DNA from: Pseudomonadota bacterium
Lineage (GTDB): Bacteria > Pseudomonadota > Gammaproteobacteria > Burkholderiales > Burkholderiaceae_E
Assembly: GCA_963204785.1 (NCBI GenBank)
Contig: CAUJHG010000080.1
Span: forward strand, 1 to 64,000
Direction of reading: 5' to 3'
Length of the DNA: 64,000 nucleotides
The notes under the pieces were generated by a model that was not told where the DNA came from, did not search any database, and saw only the letters and a list, made by a program, of their open reading frames with translations. Positions 50,151-62,434 of the stretch are shown piece by piece (position 1 is the first letter of the stretch; each line of letters opens with the position of its first letter). The translations under genes and the position numbers were made by a program.

Positions 50151-50167
50151 TGGTATGGAATATGCTT
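50151..50167 (+). promoter_or_regulatory. Candidate sigma54 (-24/-12) promoter of PEP-CTERM gene 2
   Basis: tGGtatggaatatGCtt: GG-N10-GC, about 50 bp before the start codon. Confidence 0.55.
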
Positions 50168-50216
50168 TATATCTGCTCGAGCTCATATCCCAACGTTCAC
50201 CCGATCCGGAGACAAA

Positions 50217-50876
50217 ATGAAAAACGTTCTGATCGCAGCGCTCTTTCTTGCATCCGCGGGTGCCCAGGCCGGTGTCATCACGGTCGGGGGTGTCGACGAG
50301 ACCAGCACCGGCAACGGCTTCACCTCGTCGGTCGGCACCTGCACCGTCTCGTTCAACGACGGCACTGCGATCAACACCTGCGGCGCCGCCTATGCGATCG
50401 CTTCGGGCAACATCGTGCAGGGCACGGCGAGCGGGCAGCATGCAGCGCCTGCCGGTGACACCTCTCACTACCTGACCGTCGGACCTTCGGCCGGCAACAA
50501 CGTGCAGGTGACGCTCACCGAGCAGGCCAACTATTTCGGCTTCTACGCAGGCTCGCTCGACACCTACAACCTGGTGTCCTTCTACCTGGGCAGCTCCCTG
50601 GTCGACTCCTTCACCGGAACGGAAATCAACGCGGTCGCGTTCCCGGGTACCGGAGCCACCGGCAACCAGAATCTGGCCGCCTACATCAACTACTACACGA
50701 CCGGCGGAGTGAAGTTCGATCAGGTCGTGCTCTCGAGCAGTCAGAACGCGTTCGAGACCGACAATCACTCGTTCTCGATGGCCACGCCCCCCGGACAGGT
50801 TCCGCTGCCGGGGACGGTCGCCCTGCTCGGCGCCGGCATGCTCGGGCTCGGAGCCCTGCGCCGCCGCCTGGCCTGA
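50217..50876 (+). CDS. PEP-CTERM-type (VPLPGT variant) surface protein
   Basis: Signal peptide; C-terminal VPLPGTVALLGAGMLGLGALRRRLA. Confidence 0.9.
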   Translation: MKNVLIAALFLASAGAQAGVITVGGVDETSTGNGFTSSVGTCTVSFNDGTAINTCGAAYAIASGNIVQGTASGQHAAPAGDTSHYLTVGPSAGNNVQVTLTEQANYFGFYAGSLDTYNLVSFYLGSSLVDSFTGTEINAVAFPGTGATGNQNLAAYINYYTTGGVKFDQVVLSSSQNAFETDNHSFSMATPPGQVPLPGTVALLGAGMLGLGALRRRLA

Positions 50877-50994
50877 ATCTCACGATGCCGCGCCTCGCCG
50901 GTGGCGAGGTGCGAGCCTTCCTGGGCGCCTTCGGGCGCCCTGTTCGTTGGTGCTGTCGTTCTCGTCGCGGCCGCAGCCTCTGCGACAATCCGGG

Positions 50995-52401
50995 ATGACC
51001 GAATCCCCGACTCCCGTCGCCGCAGCTGCGGATTTCTCCAGCCTGCCCCTCGCTCCGGCCGTCCTGGCCAATCTCCAGCGTCTCGGCTACGAGCGCATGA
51101 CGCCGATCCAGGCGGCCAGCCTGCCGCTGGCGCTGGCAGGCCGTGACCTGATCGCCCAGGCGAAGACCGGCAGCGGCAAGACTGCCGCCTTCGCACTGCC
51201 GCTGCTCGCCAGGCTCGACCCGCGCAGCTTCGCGGTGCAGGCGCTGGTGCTGTGCCCCACGCGCGAGCTTGCCGAGCAGGTGGCGCAGGAGGTCCGTCGC
51301 CTGGCGCGCGCCGAGGACAACCTCAAGGTGCTCACGCTCTGTGGCGGCGCCACGCTGCGCCCGCAGGCCGCCAGCCTGGCGCATGGCGCGCACGTGGTCG
51401 TGGGCACGCCGGGCCGCATCCTCGACCATCTCTCGCGCGAGACGCTGTCGCTGGCGGCGCTGAACACGCTGGTGCTCGACGAAGCCGACCGCATGCTCGA
51501 CATGGGTTTCGCCGAGGACATCGCCGCAGTCGTCAGGCGCTGCCCGTCCGGGCGCCAGACCCTGCTGTTGTCCGCCACCTGGCCCGAGGGCGTGACGAAG
51601 ATGGCCAGGCGCTTCATGCGCGAGGCGCAGGAGGTGAAGCTGGCCGAGCGTCACGCAGCCGGCAAGATCCGCCAGCGTTTCTACGAGGTGAGCGAGGAGG
51701 AGCGCCTGCCGGCGGTGATGCGGCTGCTCGAGCACTTCCGGCCGGTGAGCACGCTGGCCTTCTGCAACACGAAGCAGCGCTGTCGCGAGCTGGCCGCGCT
51801 GCTGCAGGCCAGGGGGCTGGTCGCGCTCGAGCTGCACGGTGAACCCGAGCAGCGCGATCGCGACCAGGTGCTCGTGCAGTTCGCCAACCGCAGCTGCAGC
51901 GTGCTGGTGGCCACCGACGTGGCGGCCCGCGGGCTCGACATCACCGGGCTGGAGGCGGTGATCAATGTCGATGTCACGCCGGACCCGGAGCTGCACGTGC
52001 ACCGCGTGGGACGCACCGGGCGGGCCGACGAGGCGGGCTGGGCCTTCAGCCTGGTCGGCCCCGGCGAGATGGAGCGTCCGGACCGGATCGAGAAGATGCA
52101 GGGCGAGGCGTTCGACTGGCATCCGCTGTCGGAGCTGAAGCCTTCGGACGACCCCGAGCCGCTGCGCCCGCCGATGGCCACCGTGCAGATCCTCGGTGGC
52201 CGCAAGGACAAGATCCGTCGCGGCGACGTGCTGGGCGCGCTGACCAAGGACATCGGCCTGCGCGGCGACCAGGTCGGCCGGATCGACGTCAAGGAGTTCG
52301 CCACCTACGTGGCGGTCGAGCGCGCCGTCGCACGCGAGACGGCGAAGGCGCTGAACGCGACGAAGGTCAAGGGCAGGGCGGTGAAGGCGACGCGACTGTG
52401 A
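50995..52401 (+). CDS. dbpA: ATP-dependent RNA helicase DbpA
   Basis: AKTGSGKTAAFALPLL, DEADRMLDMGF, HRVGRTGRA; C-terminal DbpA RNA-binding domain. Confidence 0.92.
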   Translation: MTESPTPVAAAADFSSLPLAPAVLANLQRLGYERMTPIQAASLPLALAGRDLIAQAKTGSGKTAAFALPLLARLDPRSFAVQALVLCPTRELAEQVAQEVRRLARAEDNLKVLTLCGGATLRPQAASLAHGAHVVVGTPGRILDHLSRETLSLAALNTLVLDEADRMLDMGFAEDIAAVVRRCPSGRQTLLLSATWPEGVTKMARRFMREAQEVKLAERHAAGKIRQRFYEVSEEERLPAVMRLLEHFRPVSTLAFCNTKQRCRELAALLQARGLVALELHGEPEQRDRDQVLVQFANRSCSVLVATDVAARGLDITGLEAVINVDVTPDPELHVHRVGRTGRADEAGWAFSLVGPGEMERPDRIEKMQGEAFDWHPLSELKPSDDPEPLRPPMATVQILGGRKDKIRRGDVLGALTKDIGLRGDQVGRIDVKEFATYVAVERAVARETAKALNATKVKGRAVKATRL

Positions 52402-52847
52402 GCGGAACTAAGACGGGGAGCAGGGGCGCGGCACCGGGGCGCGGGGCGAAGGGCGCGACGAACGGGCCGGCGAAGGGAGCGGCGAAGGGAGCGGCGAAGG
52501 GAGCGGCGAAGGGAGCGGCGAAGGGAGCGGCGAAGGGAGCGGCGAAGGGGGCGGCGAAGGGGGCGGCGAAGGGGGCGGCGAAGGGAGCGGCGAAGGGCGC
52601 ATCGGGAGCCCCCGGCCCGCGGATCGATTTCGCGCTGCGCGGCGAGCACATCGCGCTCGACGCACTGCTCAAGGCGACCGGCCTGGCGGGCAGCGGCGGC
52701 GCTGCCAAGCCGATGATCGCTGCCGGCGAGGTCCGGGTCGACGGGGAGGTGGAGCTGCGCCGCGGCTGCAAGCTGAGGGCAGGCCAGGTGGTCGAGCTGG
52801 CCGGCACCACCATCGTGATCGCCGCGGCGGACCGGTCCGTGGGGTGA
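52398..52847 (+). CDS. S4-domain RNA-binding protein (YbcJ-like) with N-terminal AKGA repeat tail
   Basis: S4 core IALDALLKATGLAGSGGAAKPMIAAGEVRVDGEVELRRGCKLRAGQVVEL; GTG start overlapping dbpA stop (GTGA). Confidence 0.88.
   Translation: MSGTKTGSRGAAPGRGAKGATNGPAKGAAKGAAKGAAKGAAKGAAKGAAKGAAKGAAKGAAKGAAKGASGAPGPRIDFALRGEHIALDALLKATGLAGSGGAAKPMIAAGEVRVDGEVELRRGCKLRAGQVVELAGTTIVIAAADRSVG
52470..52601 (+). repeat. 12-bp coding tandem repeat (gcgaaggg[a/g]gcg), 10 units plus one partial
   Basis: Directly visible; encodes (AKGA)11. Confidence 0.97.
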
Positions 52848-52916
52848 AACCCCGGCGCGACAGCGCCGCGCCGCGGTTGCTATCCTCGGCCGTTCCCTTC
52901 TGCCGAGGTTGCCGCC

Positions 52917-53789
52917 ATGAACGAGAGCCGCTCCGTCCGCCTGCCGATCCGCGGCGTCGACTACCACTGCCGGATCTGGGGCGCCGCCGGCGCGCCGCAG
53001 CTCTTCCTGCTGCACGGCTCGCAGGACGTCTCGGCGTCCTGGCAGTTCACGGTGGATGCCTTCCAGCACGACTGGGAGGTGATCGCACCCGACTGGCGCG
53101 GCAACGGCCTGTCGGGCTGGAGCGGCGCGGACAGCTACTGGTTCCCTGACTACGTGGGCGACCTGCACGCGCTGCTCGAGCATTTCTCGCCGGAGCGGCC
53201 GGCGCTGCTCGTGGGCCACAGCATGGGCGCGCACATCGCGGCGATCTATGCCGGCGTGCGGCCCGACCGGGTGAGCCGTTTCGTCAACGTCGACGGCTTC
53301 GGGCCTGCAGTCGGCCGCCAGGACCCGGCGCCGCGGCGACTCGCGAAGTGGCTCGGGCAGCTCGGCGACGACACCTCGCAGCGCCCCTACGAGAGCTACG
53401 ACGAATTCGCGCTGCGCATGCAGTCGGAGAACCCGCGCCTGACCGACGATCGCGCGCGTTTCCTGGTGCGGCACTGGGGCAGGGAGGCCGAGGACGGCGG
53501 CGTGGTGCGTCGCGCGGACCCCGCGCTCAAGCGCATCAACCCGCTGCCGTTCAGCCAGGCCGACGTGCTCGACTGCTGGCGCCAGACGCAGGCCTCGGTG
53601 CTGTGGGTGGACGGCGCGCAGTCCGGGCTGTGGGCGCGGCTGGCCTCGAACCCGCAGGAATTCCAGGATCGCGCCAGCGCCTACGCCGACCTGCAGGTGG
53701 AGCACGTCGAGGACTCGGGGCACAACATCCACCACGACCAGCCGGAACGGCTCGCTGCGGTGATCGAGGCCTTCATGCGGGGGCGCTGA
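52917..53789 (+). CDS. Alpha/beta hydrolase
   Basis: LLHGSQDVSASW, GHSMGAH nucleophile elbow, catalytic His in EDSGHNIHHDQP. Confidence 0.9.
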   Translation: MNESRSVRLPIRGVDYHCRIWGAAGAPQLFLLHGSQDVSASWQFTVDAFQHDWEVIAPDWRGNGLSGWSGADSYWFPDYVGDLHALLEHFSPERPALLVGHSMGAHIAAIYAGVRPDRVSRFVNVDGFGPAVGRQDPAPRRLAKWLGQLGDDTSQRPYESYDEFALRMQSENPRLTDDRARFLVRHWGREAEDGGVVRRADPALKRINPLPFSQADVLDCWRQTQASVLWVDGAQSGLWARLASNPQEFQDRASAYADLQVEHVEDSGHNIHHDQPERLAAVIEAFMRGR

Positions 53790-53823
53790 GCCGGCACGCA
53801 TCGGCGGCCAGCGTTCCGGCCGC

Positions 53824-53861
53824 GTGGATGCGCACCGGCCGTGTGGATGCGCACCGGCCGC
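53824..53861. repeat. 19-bp direct repeat x2 (gtggatgcgcaccggccgY)
   Basis: Tandem copies in the convergent intergenic gap. Confidence 0.9.
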
Positions 53862-53894
53862 CGTCGCCGATGGCCCGCCGCGCGCGCCCGGCGA

Positions 53895-55888
<1,994 letters not shown>

Positions 55889-55892
<4 letters not shown>

Positions 55893-58800
55893 CGGGGAGC
55901 GGCGGCAGCGGTCGGTGCAGGGGAGGGGTGGGCGGGCATGCGGCCCAGGAACTCGGCGAGCGTGCGCGCGGTGTGGGTGTCGGCGCGCTCGGCCATTGCG
56001 GCGGGTGGTGCAGCGGCGACGATGCGTCCGCCGCCTGCGCCGCCTTCCGGGCCGAGGTCGACGATCCAGTCCGCCTCGGCCCAGAGGTCCAGGCTGTGCT
56101 CGACCACGACCAGGGTGTTGCCGGCGTCGACCAGGCGGTGGAACACGCGGATCAGTTTCTCGACGTCGGCCATGTGCAGCCCGACGGTGGGTTCGTCGAG
56201 CACGTAGAGCGTGTGCTGGCCCGGCGGCAGCGCCTTGCCGGCAGCGAGCGCCTTCGCGCGTGCGCGTACCAGCCGGGGATCGTCCTCACCGCCCTCGTCG
56301 CGCATGCGCACCTTGGCCAGTTCGGTCACCAGCTTGATCCGCTGCGCCTCGCCGCCGGACAGCGTCGGGCTGGGCTGGCCCAGCGTGAGGTAGCCCAGGC
56401 CCACGTCCTGAAGCAGCTTCAGCGGATGCGCGATCGACGGGTGCGCGGCGAAGAACTCCAGCGCCTCGTCGATGTCCATCGCGAGCACCTCGCCGATGTT
56501 GCGTCCGCGCAGTTGCACTTCGAGCGTCTCGCGGTTGAAGCGGCGCCCGCCGCAGGCGTCGCACGACACCTTGACGTCGGGCAGGAAGCTCATTTCGATG
56601 GTCTGCTGGCCCTGGCCCTCGCAGGCCGGGCAGCGGCCGGCGCCGGTGTTGAAGCTGAAGCGCGCCGGAGTCCAGCCGCGGATGCGCGCCTCCGAGGTGT
56701 CCGCGAACAGCCGCCGGATCGCATCCCAGAAGCCGACATAGGTCGCGGGGCAGGAGCGCGGGGTCTTGCCGATCGGAGTCTGGTCGACTTCGAGCACGCG
56801 GGTGATCCCCTCCCAGCCCTCGATCGCCTCGACGCCGGCCAGTGCCGGCGCCGGCCTGCGCTGGTTGCGTGCGCCGACCTGCGCGGCGACGTTGGCCAGC
56901 AGCACGTCGCGCGCGAGGGTCGACTTGCCCGAGCCGGAGACCCCGGTGACCACGGTCATCCGGTGCAGCGGGATGCGGGCCTGGACGTGGCGCAGGTTGT
57001 GCAGGTGCGCGCCGCGCAGCGTGAGCCAGTGGGGCGGCGCGCCGGCAGCCGGTGCCGGCGCGTGCCCGGGGGCTGCGTTGGCGGACGGGCGACCGCCTGT
57101 GTGGCTCGCGTCCACGGAGCCTGAGGCGACAAGATCGTCCGGCGGCAGCGGGCGCGGCGGATGCAGCGGGTGCACCAGCGGGCTGGCCAGGAAGCGACCG
57201 GTGATGCTGTCGGGGTGCGCGGCGAGTTCGTCGTGGCGGCCGGTGGCGACGACGCGGCCGCCGAGGCGGCCCGCGCCGGGGCCGATGTCGATCACGTGGT
57301 CGGCGCGCCGGATCGTGTCCTCGTCGTGCTCGACGACCAGCAGGGTGTTGCCCTTGTCGCGCAGCGACTCGAGCGTGTCGAGCAGGATGCGGTTGTCGTG
57401 CGGGTGCAGGCCGATGGTCGGCTCGTCGAGCACGTAGCACACGCCCTGCAGGTTCGAGCCGAGCTGCGCCGCCAGGCGGATGCGCTGCGCCTCGCCGCCG
57501 GAGAGCGTGGGGGCGGCGCGGTCCAGCGTCAGGTAGCCCAGCCCGACTTCCGAGAGGAAGTCGAGCCGGGAGCGGATCTCGGCGAGCACGTCGCGCGCGA
57601 TCTCCTGCTCGCGGCCGGCGAAGCCGACCTGGCGCAGCCAGCGCGCGCAGTCGGCGACCGGCATCGCGGTGAGCTCGGCGATCGACAGGTCGAGCAGCTT
57701 CACTGCGAGCGCAGTGCGGTTCAGGCGCCGACCCGCGCAGGCGGGGCAGGGCGTCTCCACTGCGGCGGCTGCCTCGCCGGCTTGCGCGGCCTGCGCCGCG
57801 GCCTGGGCGGCCAGCTGGTCCGCGAGGCGCTCGGCGAGCTCGCCCACCGACTCGGTGCTCGCGTCCTCGCCGGAGCGGTGCTTCGGGTCGGGCGCGGGCA
57901 GGTAGGGCAGGCGCACGCCGGTGCCGACGCAGGAGGGGCACCAGCCGATCTTCGAGTTGAACGAGAACATCCGCGGATCCGGCTCCGGGAAGCTGGTGCC
58001 GCAGGACGGGCAGGCGCGCCTGGTCGAGAACAGGCGCGTCCCGAGGGCTTCCGAGGCGCGCTCGTACGCGTCGGCGTCTCCCGCATCGGAGGCCGCGCGC
58101 AACGCGTCCAGCGGCCCGGCGACCATCACGACGCCCTTGCCCAGCTCGAGCGCGCGGCGCAGCGCGTCGCGCAGCCCTGCCTCGTCCGCCGGATCGACCG
58201 CCAGGTCGGCCACCGGCAGCTCGATGTCGTGCTCGACGTAGCGGTCCAGGCGCGGGAAGCGGTCGGTCGGCAGGAAGCGACGGTCGACGCGCAGGTGGCC
58301 GTGCCCCCTGGCGGCGGCCCACTTCGCGAGATCGGTGTAGACGCCCTTGCGTGCGACCACCAGCGGCGCGAGCAGGCCGATGTGCCTGCCGCGATAGTCG
58401 CGCAGGATGCGCGCCGCGATCGTGTCGAAGTCCTGCGCTTCGATCCTCGTGCCGCAGTCCGGGCAGTGCTGCTGCCCGAGCTTCACGTAGAGCAGGCGCA
58501 GGAAGTGGTAGATCTCGGTGAGCGTCGCCACGGTGCTCTTGCGCCCGCCGCGACTTGTGCGCTGCTCGATCGCCACCGTCGGCGGGATGCCGAACACTCC
58601 GTCGACGTCCGGTCGCGAGGCCGGCTGCACGAACTGGCGGGCATAGGCGTTGAGCGACTCGAGGTAGCGGCGCTGCCCCTCGCCGAAGATCACGTCGAAG
58701 GCCAGGGTCGACTTGCCCGAGCCCGAGACGCCGGTGATCACGGTGAGCCGGTCGCGCGGCACCTCGACGTCGATCCCCTTCAGGTTGTGCTCGCGCGCGT

Positions 58801-61800
58801 GGTGCACGAAGATCGCGTTGCGCGCGCGCTCGCGCAGCAGGCTCTGCAGCGGCGCGCCTGCCGGCTCTTCGACAGCCAGCGCGGCGCCCGCTCCGACGGT
58901 CCTGCCCGCCAGCGCGCTGGCGTAGTCGGCGAGCGCCCGTCCCGTGTGGGTGCGTGCTTCGGCGGCGAGCTGTTCCGGCGTGCCGGTGGCAACCACCCTG
59001 CCGCCTTCGTCGCCGCCCTCGGGGCCGAGGTCGATCAGCCAGTCGCTGGCGCGGATCACGTCCAGGTTGTGCTCGATCACCAGAAGCGAGTGGCCGGCGG
59101 CGAGCAGCTTGCGCAGGGCGCGCAGCAGCTTTGCGACGTCGTCGAAGTGCAGGCCGGTGGTGGGCTCGTCGAACATGAACAGGGCGCCGCGGCGTCCCTC
59201 CTTCACGAAGGTCTGCCCCGGCGCCACGGGCGCGGTGCGCCCGTGGCTGGCGGCCTCGGCGAGGAAGCCGGCGAGCTTGAGGCGCTGCGCCTCGCCGCCC
59301 GACAGCGTGGGCACCGGCTGGCCCAGGCGCAGGTAGTCGAGGCCGACGTCGGCCAGCGGCTGCAGCCGCGTGCGCAGCGCGTGCTCGCCGGCGAACACCG
59401 CGAGCGCCTCGTGCACCGTGAGCTCGAGCACCTCGGCGACCGAGCGGTGGCGGCCGTCGCGACCCTCGATCGTCACCTCGAGCACCTCGGGACGGAAGCG
59501 CTTGCCGTCGCAGTCCGGGCAGCGCAGGTAGACGTCGGAGAGGAACTGCATCTCGACGTGCTCGAAGCCGTTGCCGCCACAGGTGGGGCAGCGGCCGTCG
59601 CCCGCGTTGAAGCTGAAGGTGCCGGCGGTGTAGCCGCGCTCGCGCGCCAGTTCGGCCGCCGCGAAGAGCTTGCGGATCGGGTCGAAGGCGCCGACGTAGC
59701 TGGCCGGATTGCTGCGCGCGGTCTTGCCGATCGGCGACTGGTCGACGAACACCACCTCGCCGATCCAGTCGTCGCCGAGCAGGCGCTCGTAGGCGCCCGG
59801 GGCCTCGGTGGCCTTGCCGCGCGCCTTGAGCAGCGCCGGCAGCAGCACGTTCTGCATCAGCGTCGACTTGCCGCTGCCGGAGACGCCGGTCAGGCAGACC
59901 AGGCGCTCCAGCGGGATCTCGACCGAGACGTCCTTGAGGTTGTGCTCGCGCGCGCCTTCGAGCAGCAGCTTCCGCGTCGACGGGCCCACGGGCTGCGGCC
60001 GTCCGGTGTCGACCCGACGGCGACCGGACAGGTACTCGCCGGTCAGGGTGTCGGCCGCGCGCAGCTCTGCAGGCGGGCCGTCGAAGACGATGTTCCCGCC
60101 GCGCTCGCCGGGGCCGGGGCCGATGTCGATCATCCGGTCGGCAGCGAACATCACCTGCGGGTCGTGCTCGACCACCACCAGCGAATTGCCGGCGTCGCGC
60201 AGCCGCTGCATCACCTCGATCACCCGGTTCATGTCGCGCGGGTGCAGCCCGATCGAGGGTTCGTCGAGGACGAAGAGCGTGTTGACCAGCGAGGTGCCCA
60301 GCGCGGTGGTCAGGTTGATGCGCTGCACTTCGCCGCCGGAGAGCGTGCGCGACTGGCGGTCCAGCGTCAGGTAGCCCAGCCCCACCTGCTGCAGGTAGCG
60401 CAGGCGCGCGCGGATCTCGGTCAGCAGCAGGTCGGTGGCCTCGTCCAGCGGCGCCGGAAGCCGCAGCATCGCGAAGAACTCCGCGACCCGGTCGATCGGC
60501 AGCAGCATCAGGTCGTGGATAGACAGGCCGGCGATGCCGGCCAGTTGCGCGTCGTTCCAGTCGACACCGGCGGGGCGGAAGCGCCGGTAGCCGCCGAGCG
60601 TGCGGTCGGCGTCCTCGACCGAGCCCACCCGCCACAGCAGCGCGTCCGGCTTCAGGCGCGCGCCCCGGCACGCGGTGCAGGGCGTGTACGAGCGGTACTT
60701 CGACAGCAGCACGCGGATGTGCATCCGGTAGGCCTTCGACTCGAGCCAGCCGAAGAAGTGACGGATGCCGTACCACTGCGACTGCCATTTGCCGGACCAG
60801 TCGTCGGCGCCTTCGATCACCCAGCGGCGGTGCGCGTCGTCGAGTGCGCGCCACGGGACGCCGAGAGGCACGCCAGCGGCGGCCGCGTACTTCACGAGGT
60901 CGCGCTGGCACTCGCGGAAGCTCTCGGTCTGCCAGGGCCTGATCGCCCCCTCGGCCAGGGTCTTGCTTTCGTCGGGGATCACCAGGCCGAGGTCGATTCC
61001 GATCACCCGTCCGAAGCCCCGGCAGGTCTCGCAGGCGCCCAGCGGCGAATTGAACGAGAACAGGCTCGGCAGGGGGTCTGCATAGGCGATGTCGCAGTCG
61101 GCGCAGTGCAGGCCGGTGCTGAAGCGCCAGCGCGCCCGCTCGCTGCCCTCGTCGTCCAGCACGTGCACCGAGAGCCGGCCGTGGCCGCGGGTCATCGCGC
61201 TCTCGATCGCGTCGGACACGCGCGCGTCCTCGACCCCGCCCAGGCGGAAGCGGTCCTGCACCACCTGCAGCACCTGCCCGGTGCCGGCGGCGGCGGGCTC
61301 GGTGCACTGCACCCGCGTGTAGCCCTGCGCCTCCAGGTGCCTGCGCACCTCCTCCTCGCCGTAGTTCGCGGGCACCTCGACCGGGAAGCTCACGACCAGG
61401 CGCGGGTCGCCGGCAGCGGGCGCGCGCGCGGCAAGCGCCTGCCGGACCGAGGCGACCGTGTCGCGACGCACCGGATGCGCGCAGCAGCGGCAGTGCAGCG
61501 TGCCGGCGCGCGCGAAGAGCAGCTTCAGGTGGTCGTCGATCTCGGTCATCGTCCCGACGGTCGAGCGCGAAGTGCGCACCGGGTTCGTCTGGTCGATCGC
61601 GATCGCCGGCGGAACTCCCTCGATCCGGTCGACCTGGGGCTTGTCCATCCGGTCCAGGAACTGCCGCGCGTAGGCGGAGAAGGTCTCGACGTAGCGGCGC
61701 TGCCCTTCGGCGTAGAGCGTGTCGAAGACGAGCGAGGACTTGCCCGAGCCGGAAACGCCGGTGACCACGATCAGCTCGTTGGTCGGCAGGTCCAGGTCGA

Positions 61801-61876
61801 GGTTGCGCAGATTGTTCTGACGCGCGCCGCGGATGCGGATCGCGGGGCGGCGGGCATCGGGGGGCTGGGCCGGCAT
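55889..61876 (-). CDS. Double-length UvrA-like excinuclease subunit (two UvrA units in tandem)
   Basis: 1995 aa with four Walker A GVSGSGKS motifs, repeated CxxC zinc modules and four LSGG signatures. Confidence 0.92.
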
Positions 61877-62029
61877 CGAGCGTCCTGCGGCGGAAGGAGG
61901 CGGAAGTCTAGCCCAGCGCTGCGGCGCCGGCCGGCACATCCCGCGAGCCCCGGCGGGTTGTCGCCCGGCCAGGGGCCGTGGGCGGCAATCCGCTAAGATT
62001 GACCGCCTCGTTCACGGAGGGCGCCACCG

Positions 62030-62413
62030 ATGGTCAAGCAAGTGATCTCCACCTCGTCCGCGCCGGCGGCGATCGGTCCCTATTCCCAGGCGATCGCCGC
62101 CGGGAACGTGGCCTACCTGTCCGGGCAGATCGGCCTGGACCCAGCCACCGGGCACCTGGTCGAGGGTGGCTTCGATGCGCAGGTGCACCGCGCGCTGCGC
62201 AACCTGCGCGCGGTCGCCGAAGCTGCCGGGGGATCGATCGACGACTGCGTCAAGCTCACGCTCTTCCTCACCGACCTGACCAGCTTCTCGCGCGTCAACG
62301 AGATCATGCAGGAGTACTTCCGCAAGCCCTTCCCGGCGCGCTCCACCGTCGGGGTCGCGAGCCTGCCGCGCGGTGCGGAGTTCGAGGTCGAGGCGATCAT
62401 GGTCCGGTCCTGA
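62030..62413 (+). CDS. RidA-family reactive intermediate deaminase
   Basis: [48 protein letters not shown]. Confidence 0.94.
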   Translation: MVKQVISTSSAPAAIGPYSQAIAAGNVAYLSGQIGLDPATGHLVEGGFDAQVHRALRNLRAVAEAAGGSIDDCVKLTLFLTDLTSFSRVNEIMQEYFRKPFPARSTVGVASLPRGAEFEVEAIMVRS

Positions 62414-62434
62414 GTCCGGCGGCAGGGAGCGGCG

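Noticed and set aside
52470-52601. 12-bp GGG-containing repeat as a G-quadruplex regulatory element
   Set aside because: G-runs are only three to five long with 7-9 nt loops; the coding explanation (AKGA repeat) is sufficient.
57161-61996. 1611-aa plus-strand ORF opposite the UvrA-like gene
   Set aside because: Antisense to a strongly supported CDS; low-complexity R/A/V/H/Q-rich translation typical of GC-rich reverse frames.
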